Source: Plectrocnemia conspersa (lineage: Eukaryota; Arthropoda; Insecta; Trichoptera; Polycentropodidae). From it: a DNA stretch of 64,000 nt. The stretch covers positions 1-64,000 of the forward strand of contig VTFK01000645.1 of assembly GCA_009617715.1 (NCBI GenBank). The letters run 5' to 3'. Of the stretch, positions 24,105 to 36,129 are shown piece after piece. The notes under the pieces are model-generated. The model did no database searches and had not been told where the DNA came from. It was given only the letters and a program-made list of their open reading frames with translations. Position numbers and translations under genes: made by a program. Position 1 is the stretch's first letter, and each line of letters begins with the position of its first letter.

Positions 24105-24440
24105 GACATTTTTTTTTGTGTTTTATTTTTTATTTTATTGTACATCTTCCGTTGCAACATGAGGCGTTAGTTAAATGCGTTACAACAATGCGTTACCAAG
24201 TAGTGAGATAAAAGACCTAAATTAAAATATATTAATAACTGTCTATTTTATTAATTAAATATCATTATTATAGCTTACAATCAATAGTTGTCACGACCTA
24301 GCTCAATCATTTTTAATTATTCAACTGTGAGATTAGGAAAATCTAAGAAACTAATCTGTGATGATCAGAAGTTCTAAATAAGATTCAAACCTAAGTATTT
24401 TTAATATAAGTCACTGACTTAAAACACTAGTCTAACGTGC
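24105..24440 (-). repeat. Near-full-length SINE with LINE-like 3' hairpin
   Basis: Read on the minus strand: degraded tRNA-like head with a B-box-like GGTTTGAATCT near 24392-24402, the shared SINE body, then a hairpin (24151-24186, stems GTTGTAAC/GTTGCAAC) in the same position as the LINE hairpin, then an A-rich tail. Length is about 335 bp. The arrangement is that of a SINE borrowing the 3' end of its partner LINE. Confidence 0.65.
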
Positions 24441-24654
24441 TAGTAATGGCACTAAAAAAACAATAATTCTTATAAAATATATCTTATCAAATAATAATTT
24501 GATATATTGCAAACAATAGTAAAAGATTACTTTATCGACCTTGACCATTGCACTGTTATATATAGTATGTGTGTTAAACTTGTATGAATATAAAAATACT
24601 GTAATAAATCTTATTTATTTCAATCTAAAATACTATATGTTTCATCTTAATTTT

Positions 24655-25010
24655 ATCTTAAGAACATATGTATTTATTTTTATCTACTGTTGTAACATGA
24701 AAAGCGTTAAGCAATGCGTTATAACGGAGAATACACAATCAACACCTTCTAAGTAGTAAGATAACAGATTGAAATATTTTTAATTAGTCATAAACGATTA
24801 TTATAGCATACAATCAATAAATGTCATTATGCGCGACCTAGCTTAACTTTTTTAATAATAAACCACAATCGTAAGATTATGAAAATCTGGGAAAAATTAA
24901 TTTACGATAATCGATCGAAATTAAAATTATATAATGATCACTAATTTTGATCTCCAAGACACGATATAAATTGAAACTGACTAATATATCGTACTGGTAT
25001 CGTAAATTTT
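24655..25010 (-). repeat. SINE with 3' hairpin, second nearby copy
   Basis: Same layout as 24105-24440. Hairpin arms GTTGTAAC and GTTATAAC lie at 24689-24696 and 24718-24725. The SINE body (GACCTAGCTTAAC, AAGATTATGAAAATCTGGG, GATCTCCAAGACACGAT) follows to the right. The tRNA head is degraded. The 78-codon gap between the two copies holds no gene. Confidence 0.6.
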
Positions 25011-26215
25011 ATTCAATCCAAATCCTGGACGAAATATCAACAGATATGTATCTTTCATATTTAAATAACTTTCTAATCTGACACCTATTTCATTTTGTTT
25101 ATGGGTATATATTTACGAAATCAATATAAAACATACTTTCGAACGTTAATCACTAAATATACGCATACACATAGATAAGAACATTAACGCCCATTTTCAT
25201 TTATCAACAAATATCATCAAGATACCAGGAACTCCATTTACGATCAAGTTCCAGGATATTGCGTCACTGTCATTCAAACGAACAATCCCACTGAAATTCA
25301 TTGCTTTGAATCACCAAAAATCTCAAGTTGCACCAAAAATAGCATGCAGTCATTGTCGTCTCTCGACTGCATATTTTCGCACGCGATTTTCAGAAATGCA
25401 CTTTGTATTCGATATGTAAAGGTTCAATGGTATGTGAAAACGGTTTCAACTTTGCATTATTATCAACAACAGTAAAAAACGCATTTTACGCAAGCTGATT
25501 ATGAATTAAGCGGTCTCGCTCCAAATTACCGATGTAACTCGGCCGAAATAATACGAAAAGAAGAAGAAAAAAAAATTCGATATGTGTAAATGTTGCATTT
25601 TTAAATACGTAATTATAATTGCTGTTAAGTGTGGTTAAAAAAATAAAATGATGATATCGAACATGTGTGGGTTGCAAAATGAACGAATGTAAATATTTGA
25701 AATAATGTATTATATAATTTTGAGCCATGTGATTCATTTTATAACAATTGTTTATATTTACATAAGTCATACGTGCATCGTAAATGTAAAGTAGCAAAAA
25801 ATTGACATATTGATGATATACGGCTTAATTAACTTTGCTTGATGTATTCCGTTCTTATGGAGATATTAAAAGATTTCAAGAAATATTTGTACCCAGTTTC
25901 AAATCATCTTTTCATTTTTTTGTATAAATAAATATTTTTTAGATCGAATCTATGAGCATTTTACTAAATTTCTTAAATATATATAAAAAAAAAATACTAC
26001 CCAAACAGTAAATTCCCTGAAGATGAACGAGTAACCCAACACATCCGGACTACTTTTAAATGCGCCACAAACTATCGTAATATAAACATCCTTTTCCATA
26101 CAAATAAATTAGTGTTTAATATTTTTACAGCAGTATGTTGCTACATATATATATACATAGATAACGCGATTAGATATTTTTTATTATATAGTAACATATT
26201 GGAAGGGGAGTTTAT
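25011..26215. other. No recognisable gene
   Basis: AT-rich DNA. The 103-codon minus-strand frame at 25486-25797 is rich in F, Y, I and N, as expected of chance frames in AT-rich sequence, and shows no domain. Confidence 0.55.

Positions 26216-26218
<3 letters not shown>

Positions 26219-26248
<30 letters not shown>
26219..26248. repeat. (TA)n microsatellite
   Basis: About 15 uninterrupted TA units. Confidence 0.95.
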
Positions 26249-26251
<3 letters not shown>

Positions 26252-26447
26252 TTATGTTGGTACTTGATGCGTTATCTCGCTAAGCCAGTGGTCCATATTA
26301 TTTATTATAGATGTGTTAAGGTATGAATGCACACATATTTAATTTGTGCGCTCGCAATCTGGCGCTGCTTGTTCGTAAGGAGGCAACCATAAATACACTG
26401 TGTTAAAATTTAATTATTTTTTAAACACATCTAATTAATGCCACATA

Positions 26448-26627
26448 CAGTAGAACCCCCAATAACACGGTAAAGTGATGCACGTTACTTTATGTGTGAG
26501 CGAGCCAAAGGGATGCTACCTCATCACACGCGCCTGATTCATACGTACGTATTGAAAAAAAATGTATTTTCAAGTCTAGCACCCAAATAACATGTCCACA
26601 ATTTACCGTGTTATTGGGGATCTACTG
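26448..26627. mobile_element. pogo-type MITE, 180 bp
   Basis: Ends are CAGTAGAACCCCCAATAACA and the inverted GTTATTGGGGATCTACTG, flanked by TA on both sides (26446-26447 and 26628-26629). Inside, about 26490-26545 contains AAGGGA..CTACCTCATCAC and ACGCGCCTGAT, which resembles the right end of the MITE at 51786-51906, so one element may have inserted in the other. There is no coding capacity. Confidence 0.8.
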
Positions 26628-26639
26628 TATATGCAACCT

Positions 26640-28480
26640 ACGGTCCACCAATCTAAATTATCCGAGCCTTAACACAACCTTTTCTTATAAAAAATGACAT
26701 TTTTCTAATATGTGCTTAAAAATTTGTTGCTGACAAAATATTTACAATATGGGTAAAATATATTTTAAAAATCACTCCACGACAGAATGGATTAAGGCGA
26801 TTTTGTTAAAATTCCGGTGATGTACAGTTAGTGTACATGTAATAATTTGTGAAAATAAGAAAAACGAATCTCAATTTTTTAATTTTATTTGAGGTATGAG
26901 TGAAATATCTAAAAAAAAATGGAATCCGCGACGTTTTTTTTTTAATATTTTCCTCACACTGCAAAAATATCGCGCGCTTCAATAATTTACACTTAGTCTA
27001 CATACAAAAATAGTAAAAATGAGTTATTCAGAATGACAATAAAACTTATATTATTACAAAATAATTATAATAATAACAGTAAAAATAAACAATAAGTATA
27101 AAATAAATGTTGAAAACAAGTGAATACATTGTATAAATGCAGAAATTGAATGTAATAAAATTTAAAAATAGATCAGTGTTTATTTTAAATAGTCGATATT
27201 TACTGTTCAATATAAAAATTTAATGGTCAGTGTTTATATTAAATGGTTGGTATTTTAAAAAGTATTTGATCAGTTTCATTTTGACAGATGAGCAACAAAA
27301 ATTAAGATGATTTTAAACTAATTTAATTGACCCGAAACGATTCAGAATGTTTACAAACTTAATGTTTCAGTAAATAAAAGGCAAATAAACACATTAATAG
27401 AATTACATTATCAAAAGGTTAATAAGTAATTAAACTTTAGTTTATATCAAAATCATTCTACAAAAACAATCTGCACTAATAACAAAAATATTGCACGAAA
27501 AATACTGCATTCCGCTATAATTAATTTTATTCAACAAAAAAAATATTTGAACATTGAAATATAATGCATATAAAAAAAATCATTTTGATAGTTGCGAAAC
27601 GTCCATTTACTGTTAAAACCAAAACCTAACCAAATTAAAAAAAAATAGATTATATCAATATAAATGTTAAAAATGAAAATATATATGTATGTATTCAAAT
27701 CTAGTATTTATACCACTAAAAAATAATATGGCCCACATTGTGAAAATTGTTTCAACCTTTATTTTATATAAGGCGGCATACGTGCAATTTGATGGCACAT
27801 TTTTAATCTTCTTAAATATAGTCCTATTATTTGAAATGTTTTATAAATTTTCACGAAAGCACATACAATAAAATCTTATTCATAAACATATAAAAAAATT
27901 ACCGAAGGAAAAATCGATGTTTATTTTTTAGTCAATATCTATTTTATAATACAAATATAGTAGCCAATTAAATAAACATTTTTTTACATACTCATATCAT
28001 ATATAAACTGTTAATGATACAGTCAAAATATATAGATTTTTTATATATAGACATAAAAATGAGTAAGGCAGACGTTTAAAAATATAATACAATTATGAAT
28101 ATCAACCATTGATGTTACAAAAAATATTTAAAACCTATATTGACACTTAACCGATGGATTCTGTAGTTTCTACCCTTTATGTTCGTTGATGGTTATCTAC
28201 GGAACGGGTAAAATCTACCATTTGAGACCTCTGATACACAACGACGCGTTTCTGTAGTACCTATTATTATTATAATAAACTTGTGGAATAAAGAAAATAG
28301 AAAAAAACTGTTAATGTATAATAAAACATCAAGACCATTTTTCATTGATCACACATCATCAAACATTTATCAACGCCTCTTATCCACCACTCCTTTAAAA
28401 CTCGGTCAGAGCTGAAGGCGTACGCGTTTATTCATATATTTTTAAAACACATACTCTTTTAAGTATAATTTTCAATTAGC
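26640..28480. other. AT-rich, no gene; one copy of repeat family D
   Basis: Nothing gene-like. The block at about 27585-27640 (GTTGCGAAACGTCCATTTAC, CCAAAACCTAACC) is repeat family D in reverse orientation. The 60-codon frame at 27689-27871 has no recognisable domain. Confidence 0.6.
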
Positions 28481-28489
28481 AATATCTCA

Positions 28490-29010
28490 ATAAATAAGCA
28501 CGTGCGATTTTCACGCCCTGGGCGATTGCCCATGTATTTCGGCTCCGATGAACAATGAAACTTTCGATTTCGCACTCATCCACCTCGCATCATCATCATC
28601 ACATACACAATCTGCGGAACACCCACAGCGTTATTATTGTACGTTACTTTGCGAAACGGATTCTCACAACACACAATAACAATCGAATTTCGGCAATGGA
28701 CCCCGCACACGTTCGACAATAAATCATCGCGCGGATTACGCGCTCGATAACTTCGTTATTCAACGTTAAGTAACGAGAACACTTTCGGCGTTTTTCTGAG
28801 GCAACCACGAAATTCTGTGTATGTACGTTGGCGTGAAATAATAGTTAAAAAAACGCACACATCTTGCGAAAGACCACTGTTTAAACTCAAATTTCACGCT
28901 TCTAAAATACCGGTAATCGTGGGATAAACCGTTAAACGCGTCGATGATGCTGCGTCACCGATTGAGAATCTCTGGCATGCAAACGCCTTGCGCCAGAATG
29001 TGCATTCACA
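28490..29010. promoter_or_regulatory. Higher-G+C island, possible promoter or untranslated first exon
   Basis: About 500 bp richer in G+C and CpG than its surroundings, with an E-box CACGTG at about 28500, the inverted repeat GGGCGATTGCCC and a CATCATCATCATCA tract near 28590. No long frame is present. It could serve the Gas2-like gene (minus strand, coding start at 21963), but nothing in the sequence proves direction. Confidence 0.3.
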
Positions 29011-29160
29011 CTTTTTCCCAATAACGCAAATATTTTGAGTCAGAAGAGTGAAAATTGGGAAAATATTTAAAATGAAATGTACTTAACTTATAATCGCATT
29101 AACTTAAGAACGTTTCAATCTTAAACTAATACAGCAAAGTTTATTACATATACTATATTT

Positions 29161-29164
<4 letters not shown>

Positions 29165-29193
<29 letters not shown>
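29165..29193. repeat. (TA)n microsatellite
   Basis: About 14 TA units. Confidence 0.95.
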
Positions 29194-29895
29194 CTAGAGA
29201 TTGATGTGCTTATAAATATTATTTATTATCATCAGATGCTACATGATATCACTACTTCATGAAATAATAATAAAACATATTATCTCAGATATTTTCAATT
29301 AGATATGATAAGAAATAAGTACAATACTTAAATCAACTACGTACATCGTAACATAAGTATACTAGACATGGTTCATGATTGTCTGAAGAAAGCAGCGAAA
29401 GTTAAAAAATGAAGCTTGAAGTCAGGCAAAATATATAAAATCTTTAAAAAAAACTAAATGTGAACATCAATTTTTAAAGACCGGCAATTAAATATTTATG
29501 AAAAAGTATTTAAAAGCCATCGTTGTATGTACACACATACATATGTATACAAGTTGTGTTTAGAATTGATATAATACTTATTATACAGTTTCTTTATGCA
29601 GAGCAACATTCTTGTGTTTAACAAGCTCGTTAATAAGCTAAGAGAGCCGTTGAGCGATTTGGTTACTACGTCAAGAATAAGGGACGCGATCGCAACTTTT
29701 TATAGCATCCTTTGACGTTATTTATATTGCGTTTTTTATTTATTTTTATTAAATCTTTCATTGTAACCTAACAGACGTATGCCCAATGTGTTACAACGGG
29801 CAAATCTGTACCAACTGAGTAAGTCAATCAGACATAATGAATACCTACAAGTAAGTATTAACCACCAGACTGAAAATCTGGGAATCGTTGACAAC

Positions 29896-30901
29896 TAGGG
29901 ATTCCGTGTCGAGACAACCCGGGAATTTATTCCCGAGAATTCCAAGATTTTTTGCTGTCTCGAGTCCCGGGAATTTAAAAATTAATAACCCGGGACTCGA
30001 GACTTTCCGAAGTGCAATTTAACAAAAATATGTAAAGAGCGAATTTGATGTCAAGCTTAATTTATGTCTCGATATGAAGACAATGTGGAATTCCTTATTA
30101 CCCATGATCTCGAGATTTTGAAAGTTACGAAATTGCATTAGAAAATCATTAATTGATCTTGGCATCGGCCAAATTTGGAATGAATCGAACATTCACGTAT
30201 TGGAAAATATTTGTGAAGTACTCACTCCTATAAAACTGGCAGTTGAAGCTCTAAGTCGTCGAGATGCCACTTTATTAACTTCCGAAACTATTGTTAATTT
30301 TCTTTTAAAAAAAATATTTGAAATCAACACAACTCTGTCGCACGAACCACCAAAATATTTCAACGACTAGAAATAAAAAAATGAACTTTAAAAAGGAGTT
30401 TCAGATATTAGACTCAACTATCAAGCGAACTCCGAATCTAGAGCTTTTATTCAAATTATTGCTTACAATTAAGCCAACATCTACAGAAAGCGAGAGTTTT
30501 TTCTACATCTGGAATATTTGCCACAAAAACCAGGAACAGGCTATGTGATTCATCATTTAGCGCCTTGGTGTTTTTAAAAACATATTTTTTCTTTCAAAAG
30601 TAAAGGTTTTAACTTAATATTGATATAAATATTTCGATTAAAAAAATTGTAATAAATTAAATTTAAATAAATATCGAATAAAGTGTTTTTAAATTGTTTC
30701 AATAAATTTTCACCTATCGTACCTATAACACAAATAATATAAGTTAATAATAATAAATTAATTAAAGTTAATAATAATAAGTTAATTTTTTAACATAATT
30801 TTTTTTCATGATTATACGAAAAATAATCAAAGTCTCGAGTCTTTAAAAATTTGGGTCTCGAGTCCCGGGAATCAAAAAATCCCGAGACTTCAGAATCCCT
30901 A
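29896..30901 (+). mobile_element. hAT element, 1.0 kb, internally deleted
   Basis: The ends are TAGGGATTCCG and CAGAATCCCTA (inverted). Just inside lie several copies of TCCCGGGAAT-type and CTCGAG-containing words. The flanks TTGACAAC (29888-29895) and GTGACAAC (30902-30909) agree at 7 of 8 positions, the hAT duplication size. The same terminal motif bounds the element at 42601-45061, so both belong to one family. Confidence 0.85.
30177..30548 (+). pseudogene. hAT transposase C-terminal fragment, frameshifted
   Basis: From about 30177 one frame reads N-E-S-N-I-H-V-L-E-N-I-C-E-V-L-T-P-I-K-L-A-V-E-A-L-S, the region before the dimerisation domain. After a shift, the 30381-30548 frame gives L-L-T-I-K-P-T-S-T-E-S-E-S-F-F, the conserved start of the hAT C-terminal dimerisation domain. 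The zinc finger and catalytic core are missing. Confidence 0.8.
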
Positions 30902-31049
30902 GTGACAACATATTTATAATTAATAGATGACAATGCAGCTGGAGCTGTATTTTTTTTTTTAAATAATAGCGCATTTTTATAAATAAAAATTTGAATGCCG
31001 CTGCCGGGACTCGATCCAGCACGTGACAAGTGCAGGTGTATCAAACATT

Positions 31050-32800
31050 TAAAATTTGTTTAAAGACAACTCGATTCATATCACTAAAAATTAATCTCAG
31101 AATTTTACTAGTCCCGAGATTCATATGTATCGCAAATCATTTGGAATTCCAAGATTGGATTTTCTTATTGGAAGAAACCAAATATATGTCGTGATTCGCA
31201 GAAATACTTTTTGGTATAAAAAACTATTCTTAATAAATTAAAATATATTATTTCAGCATCTAACTTCAGCATTAACCAAGCAATATTTTAAGCTCAAGAA
31301 CAACAATTTCATCAAGTGCTCGAAGACAACGAATCATGCACCTAACAAAAATATACTTGAATACAAATACAGATATGCTTCGTACTTGAAAAGATTTCAT
31401 CTGAATATACAAAATCAAGAGTACTTCGCCTCGCAGAGCACGAACCACAAAGATTCTACCCTTTCTGCTTAATCCTTTCTCTTTCACTTAATCGTTTATT
31501 TATTCATCGAGGTGTATAAGTAAATGATTTGCTTAGCTATAAAATAAGATAAGAATAATTCGAAACAAACAAATCTCAATCGAAATTATAATAATTTGGT
31601 GTGAGATTTGAAGCCAGTCTGATCTTAAGATTATTATTATTAATTACAGACAAACTATATTTTAAAATAATTTCTCATATTTCGGATGCGATATAATTGC
31701 AAACCTTGCATTTTTTCAATTCTGCATCGTTTAACATTGAAGTGTGCAAATACATTTTTTAAAGTTCACGCGAAAGGAATGCATCATGACATATATTCTT
31801 TCTTTGCATACAGTTAATGACTCGGCGAATATTTCGCACTCGTTAAGAACAAACAGCTGTTCGAAGGTCGAATTTTTGGCTTATTAATTTTTATTATTCA
31901 TCAACTTGCATTGTTGTGTTGCGTACAGTCGTGCACGATTTTCAGAAAATTTATGCGCAGATCACGCTTGCAAGGAAACTCGTCTAATTAGTTCGTTCGA
32001 GGAAGTTTGGTATAATTTAATAACTTGGAACTAATGGGATATTTGTGTATGTGCATTTAGACATAACATATTTACTTGTTTAAATATAATACATTAGATG
32101 TAAATATATGCCATGCTCGATACAAAATGGAAAGCTGTTGAATATTTAAAGTCAGGTTTATTTTTTCATGAATTTATGTATAGAAGGAAGGTGTTGTTAT
32201 ATTTTATGCAAAATGGTATAAGACAGTTGATATAAAATTCTATTAAAAATAGAGTATGTAGGCTGTAAGCTAATATACACCAGAACGATACGTCAATGGA
32301 ATAAAGAGTGTGCAAGTTTATGAATCATATATATAGCAGATCATTTAATGGGTTATATGAAGAAGAAGGAAAGGAATGTATTCCAAATGTGTTTCTGGAT
32401 AAAATATCGTAGCTTTCAAAAGTTCTCATTATTGGATTATAATTAGGTCATTATCAATTATGGGTCAAGTAACAGCAGATATTTTTTTAAACAAAATATG
32501 TGCCGGAACTCATTCTTTGTCAAACTTTTTACTAAAGAAAATTATATTCAAATATCATTTCAATTTAATTTAAAACAGCTTTTCCTAGGCACATAAAAAA
32601 ATTTAAAGTTAAATTAATAAATACAAATATACAACTGAAGACTAAAAATAATATAAAATAGTAAAACGTCATAAACGTTTATAGTTATTTTCAAATTTTT
32701 GTCCAATTCTTTGTTGGTGTCTATGGCAACTTTTACGAAAATATAATTTAACTGATAGGCGCCAATGAAATTATATGCTGTTCTAAAATTCCTCTGAAAC
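31050..32800. other. No recognisable gene
   Basis: AT-rich. A possible degraded SINE head (GAGATTTGAAGCCAG) lies at about 31600-31615. The open frames at 31272-31487 and 32614-32844 (minus) have no recognisable domain. Confidence 0.5.
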
Positions 32801-32802
32801 AC

Positions 32803-32966
32803 AATATGACAGTTGCGAAACGTAAATTTGCTGTTCAAACCCAAACGTAACCCAACTTAACCTAATGAAGGACGATACTCGCCCATAATAGTAGCCGCAA
32901 TATATGTAATATAATCTAATAAAATTCTCACTAGTTTCCACCTGCGTTTTACTGGCTGCGAAATCA
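32803..32966. repeat. Repeat family D copy joined to repeat family A copy 3
   Basis: 32803-32862 (GTTGCGAAACGTAAATTTGC, CAAACCCAAACGTAACC) is family D in reverse. 32877-32966 repeats 3822-3905 almost exactly, with small indels (CTCGCCCA..ATAGTAG, AATATAATCTAATAAAATTC, CTGGCTGCGAA). Adjacency here, and of family D with family C at 14.2-14.5 kb, suggests that A, C and D are parts of one larger element. Confidence 0.6.
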
Positions 32967-33029
32967 CATCATTAGAAACCCGAAAAAAACAATTACAATT
33001 TTAGAACTCTCATTAGGTCTAAAACACAT

Positions 33030-33545
33030 ATTTAGCCAACTCAACTTTCAGGGGAAATAAGCGGAAGAATAAGTACAGATAGACGTGGCATCTCGTTTTA
33101 AAAATATGATAGCCAACCTTACCGATATTACTACGGACTTCTGATATGAGAGTATTGGTCAAAGTGTATTCAAATCAAATTTTGGTCAATAAGAGGGCGT
33201 AAAAAACTTATCACTTTTCAGAAGTCAAAAATTCACGTCAAAAGCAATAAAATTGTGTCGGCATATATCAACACAAACTAAATCAACTCATCTCTTAGGG
33301 AAAAATTAGCGGAAGAATAAGTACAGACAGACATTGCATCTCACATATTGCTCTACAGTTAGTCTGCATTTCGATATTATACTATGTTTTTAAAAATATG
33401 ATAGCTATCCTTACAGATATTATTATAGACTTCTAACATAAGTATTTTCAAACCGAATTTTGATCAATAGGAGAGCGCAAAAACCATTATCACTTCTCAG
33501 AAAGCAAAAATTCACGTCAAAAGCAATTGTTTTATGCGCTCTCCT
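33030..33545 (+). repeat. Tandem pair of repeat family C (about 250-bp unit)
   Basis: Two units start near 33035 and 33285. Each holds GCGGAAGAATAAGTACAGA, GACATTGCATCTC-like sequence, ATATGATAGC, ACTTCT.A.AT, AATAGGAGAGCGC-like sequence and AATTCACGTCAAAAGCAAT. The second ends in an inverted copy of its own AATAGGAGAGCGC end (33536-33549), giving a local foldback. The unit is present reversed at 14110-14410. Confidence 0.75.
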
Positions 33546-33710
33546 ATTGGTCAAAATTTAATTTAGATATGCTTCATTAGTTTATCACTTATTATGAGTA
33601 GTAATATTGTTATATAAATAAAGTCTAATTATGAATGCTAGACAACCTAGCATTGCCAATGTGATGGTACGATTTTATTGATTTTAATGAGGATTTTAAA
33701 CAGAAGACTT

Positions 33711-33741
33711 GGGGGGGAGTAGGAGCATTCCCCCCCCCCCC
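33711..33741. repeat. G7 ... C12 homopolymer pair
   Basis: A run of 7 G (33711-33717) and a run of 12 C (33730-33741) separated by 12 bases can pair as a GC hairpin. It stands out in AT-rich DNA and is prone to sequencing or assembly error. Confidence 0.85.
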
Positions 33742-34489
33742 TTTGAATTTGTCCAGAAAAATGTATGTCATTTAATGAAATACTATGAATTTTAATGAAA
33801 AAAGTTACACTATTATAACATTTTTTATTTGTCAAAAAAATAAGGCAAATCTTAGTATATAAATTGAGGAAGCGACGCTTCCACAGTTTATATAGACATG
33901 ATTGTCTAGATATTGATGCAATTTAACTAATTACAATTTATTAAATTAAACTAGCTTAGAAAAAAATATAATTCATAAGAGATCCGCACCAAAAAAATCT
34001 GCCCATAGACATCGATGCGTGGAAAAGCACCAAACGGAAATCGATTTTAGATGGACGTGTAATTTAGACATTAGCCTACGCAACCAATCAAAACTTTGTA
34101 TGTGCTTAATAATAAATTGATCACATATGTATTATATGAGCAGTACGTCCACCTTCGTCAATTTGATGGGTCTTATTTTTGATCTGATATTTTGACGAAG
34201 GTCCATCCCCCACGTGACCGCAGAACAGAAACATTAAACGCCCACTGGCGACGTCGACACGTCAACATAATGTTTTATAATTTTATTAGGTAATTTAAAT
34301 GTAGGCATGTAATGTATACACGAGCTATAAACAAACTTGGTCTTATGATTTTTTTTATTAAAATTGTCTAGTATTTTTCATATTTTTTTTATAATCGAAC
34401 AAATTTTAGGCTCAAATCAAAAGACAAAAATAACTGTAAAGAATGATTTTGAAGATAAATTAAGTAGCAAATATTTTATATATATTTTT

Positions 34490-34860
34490 AATTACAAATC
34501 TGACCATCATAACTTGACAGGTTTCCCCAATGTGTCGTGATGGTTATTATACAAACAATAATTATACAATTTAACATTACACCTATAAAAAAAATTACGA
34601 TTTTATTGCTTTTGAATTGGCCTTTACTTATCGATGCAAACGCAATCAACAACTGCTAAGTAAGTAGTGAGACATCAGACTGAAATTAAAGTCTTCAAAA
34701 AATGACGTGCTTGATTTAATTTTAATTATTTACCACAATATTCATCCGTGAGATTAGGAAAATCTAGGAAAACTTCTATAATAATCGCTCTAAATTATAT
34801 AATAAACACTAAACCCAATCTTACAGACACGATAAAAATTGAAAAACACTATTTTTATAA
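34490..34860 (-). repeat. LINE/SINE-type 3' end plus SINE body
   Basis: The hairpin at 34504-34543 keeps the LINE loop (CATTGGGG.AACCTGT on the minus strand) with changed stem bases. The SINE body (GTGAGATTAGGAAAATCTAG, at about 34750, and CAGACACGATAAAAATTGAA, near 34823) follows after about 80 bp of less similar sequence. It may be one SINE, or a LINE tail next to a SINE. Confidence 0.6.
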
Positions 34861-35049
34861 TAATTATAATCAAGTTTTTTCAAAGGGGAAAAATAGATAC
34901 ATTTATACATACTGCATGAGTTAAATGTGTACGTATTTAAAGATTGAGATCCACTGGACACAATTTATCCAAATTAACACAAAAGTCACCAATTCAAGCA
35001 GACATAAAAAAACAAATTGCCTCTCACAATAATCATAAAGTGACGGCAA

Positions 35050-35480
35050 ATGAGGGTGCATGCGTTTTATACAAAAAACTAATAGTTGCACTTTGTCGCC
35101 CCCCAATTTTTGCAGCTTCAATATTAAACCCCCCGGGTGTCGTTTGCGGACCAAGCGAAACGATCAGCGATACCGAAACTTTTATGACCACACAAAGCAC
35201 TTTCGACAGTGGACATCCCACTAACCATACGATAATTGAATTTTTTTGCTTAGCACATTAAGATGGCACGCGGTGGCCATGATGTGAAAGTTTATTTGTT
35301 TAAATATTATCGTAATCGTATTGTCGACGGAGGGAAAATGGGACGCCGGAATCGATAGTGGAACACCTTCGGCTCAAAAGCGCATGAAAATTGTTAACGT
35401 TCTGTGCCAATTCCGGCACGCACGCCGACGGTTCACAACCGGCGCCGTGGGGCACGAATAATGTGTGACTCACGATGAGA
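35050..35480. other. Higher-G+C island, no gene recognised
   Basis: Frames of 105 codons (plus, 34944-35261) and 77 codons (minus, 34921-35154) overlap here, so at most one could be real. I recognise neither. The stretch at 35330-35470 is CpG-rich (CGGCACGCACGCCGACGG). A promoter or untranslated exon is possible. Confidence 0.3.
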
Positions 35481-35918
35481 TTCTACCACACAGCACTAAG
35501 GATATTGGGATAAAAATGTCAAACGGACAAATAGATCTATTTGAAACATTTTAAATGAGAACTGAGAGAATAACAATGGGGATTAACAGACTATACTCTG
35601 TTTCTTTTAACAGAGTCACTTTGAGGTCTATCTATTTCGTCATTCTATATACCAGGATTGCCCAACTTTAACGTAAGCGATCTGCGCCTGGGCTTACGAT
35701 TTACTTAGTTCACCATAACATGCATAGATCCGCGGTGAAAATGCTGATAGAAAAAACATGACAAATAGCTTATTAAAGATATTTAAATGTCTTACATTTG
35801 AGTACAACAAAAATCTTCACAAAACTTCAATAGCTATATTATTAAAAAGGTTAAATAAACCAATAGAAAACTGAAGCAATGTTTTTTACAACACGTAGAA
35901 TACCTTGCCTCTATCTTT

Positions 35919-36110
35919 TAAAAGTGAACAAAGCGGCAAATATTTGGGTATACATCTGAACTTTGAGCTTAAATTCACTGAACATATCGCACTCAGGTTT
36001 AATGGACTCACTGCCACTCTAAAAATAAAATTTAACAGAAAAATATTTTTTTAATTCAAAAACAGTCAAATAGATCAATAATAACATACGCTTGCTAGGT
36101 GTGGAGTAGC
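35919..36110 (+). pseudogene. Reverse transcriptase fragment of a Jockey-type LINE
   Basis: The reading S-G-K-Y-L-G-I-H-L-N-F-E-L-K-F-T-E-H-I matches the post-catalytic block of Jockey-superfamily RTs (K-Y-L-G-x-x-L-D). After a stop at 36051 and a frameshift, S-I-I-T-Y-A-C-(stop)-V-W-S at about 36075-36107 is the next conserved block. This is a short, old, inactive fragment. Confidence 0.75.
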
Positions 36111-36129
36111 AACAGTAATTTATAATTTT

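Larger units (their letters stand above)
29735..31050 (-). repeat. tRNA-derived SINE interrupted by a hAT element
   Basis: The right part carries a B-box-like GGATCGAGTCCC on the minus strand (about 31005-31016). The left part carries the 3' hairpin (29759-29798) and an A-rich tail. The hAT element at 29896-30901 separates them, with TTGACAAC/GTGACAAC at its borders. Without it the SINE is about 310 bp. The head differs from that of the 19-25 kb copies, so this may be another subfamily sharing the same 3' end. Confidence 0.6.

Noticed and set aside
25486..25797. 103-codon minus-strand frame
   Set aside because: F/Y/I/N-rich composition typical of chance openings in AT-rich DNA, with no domain or splice context.
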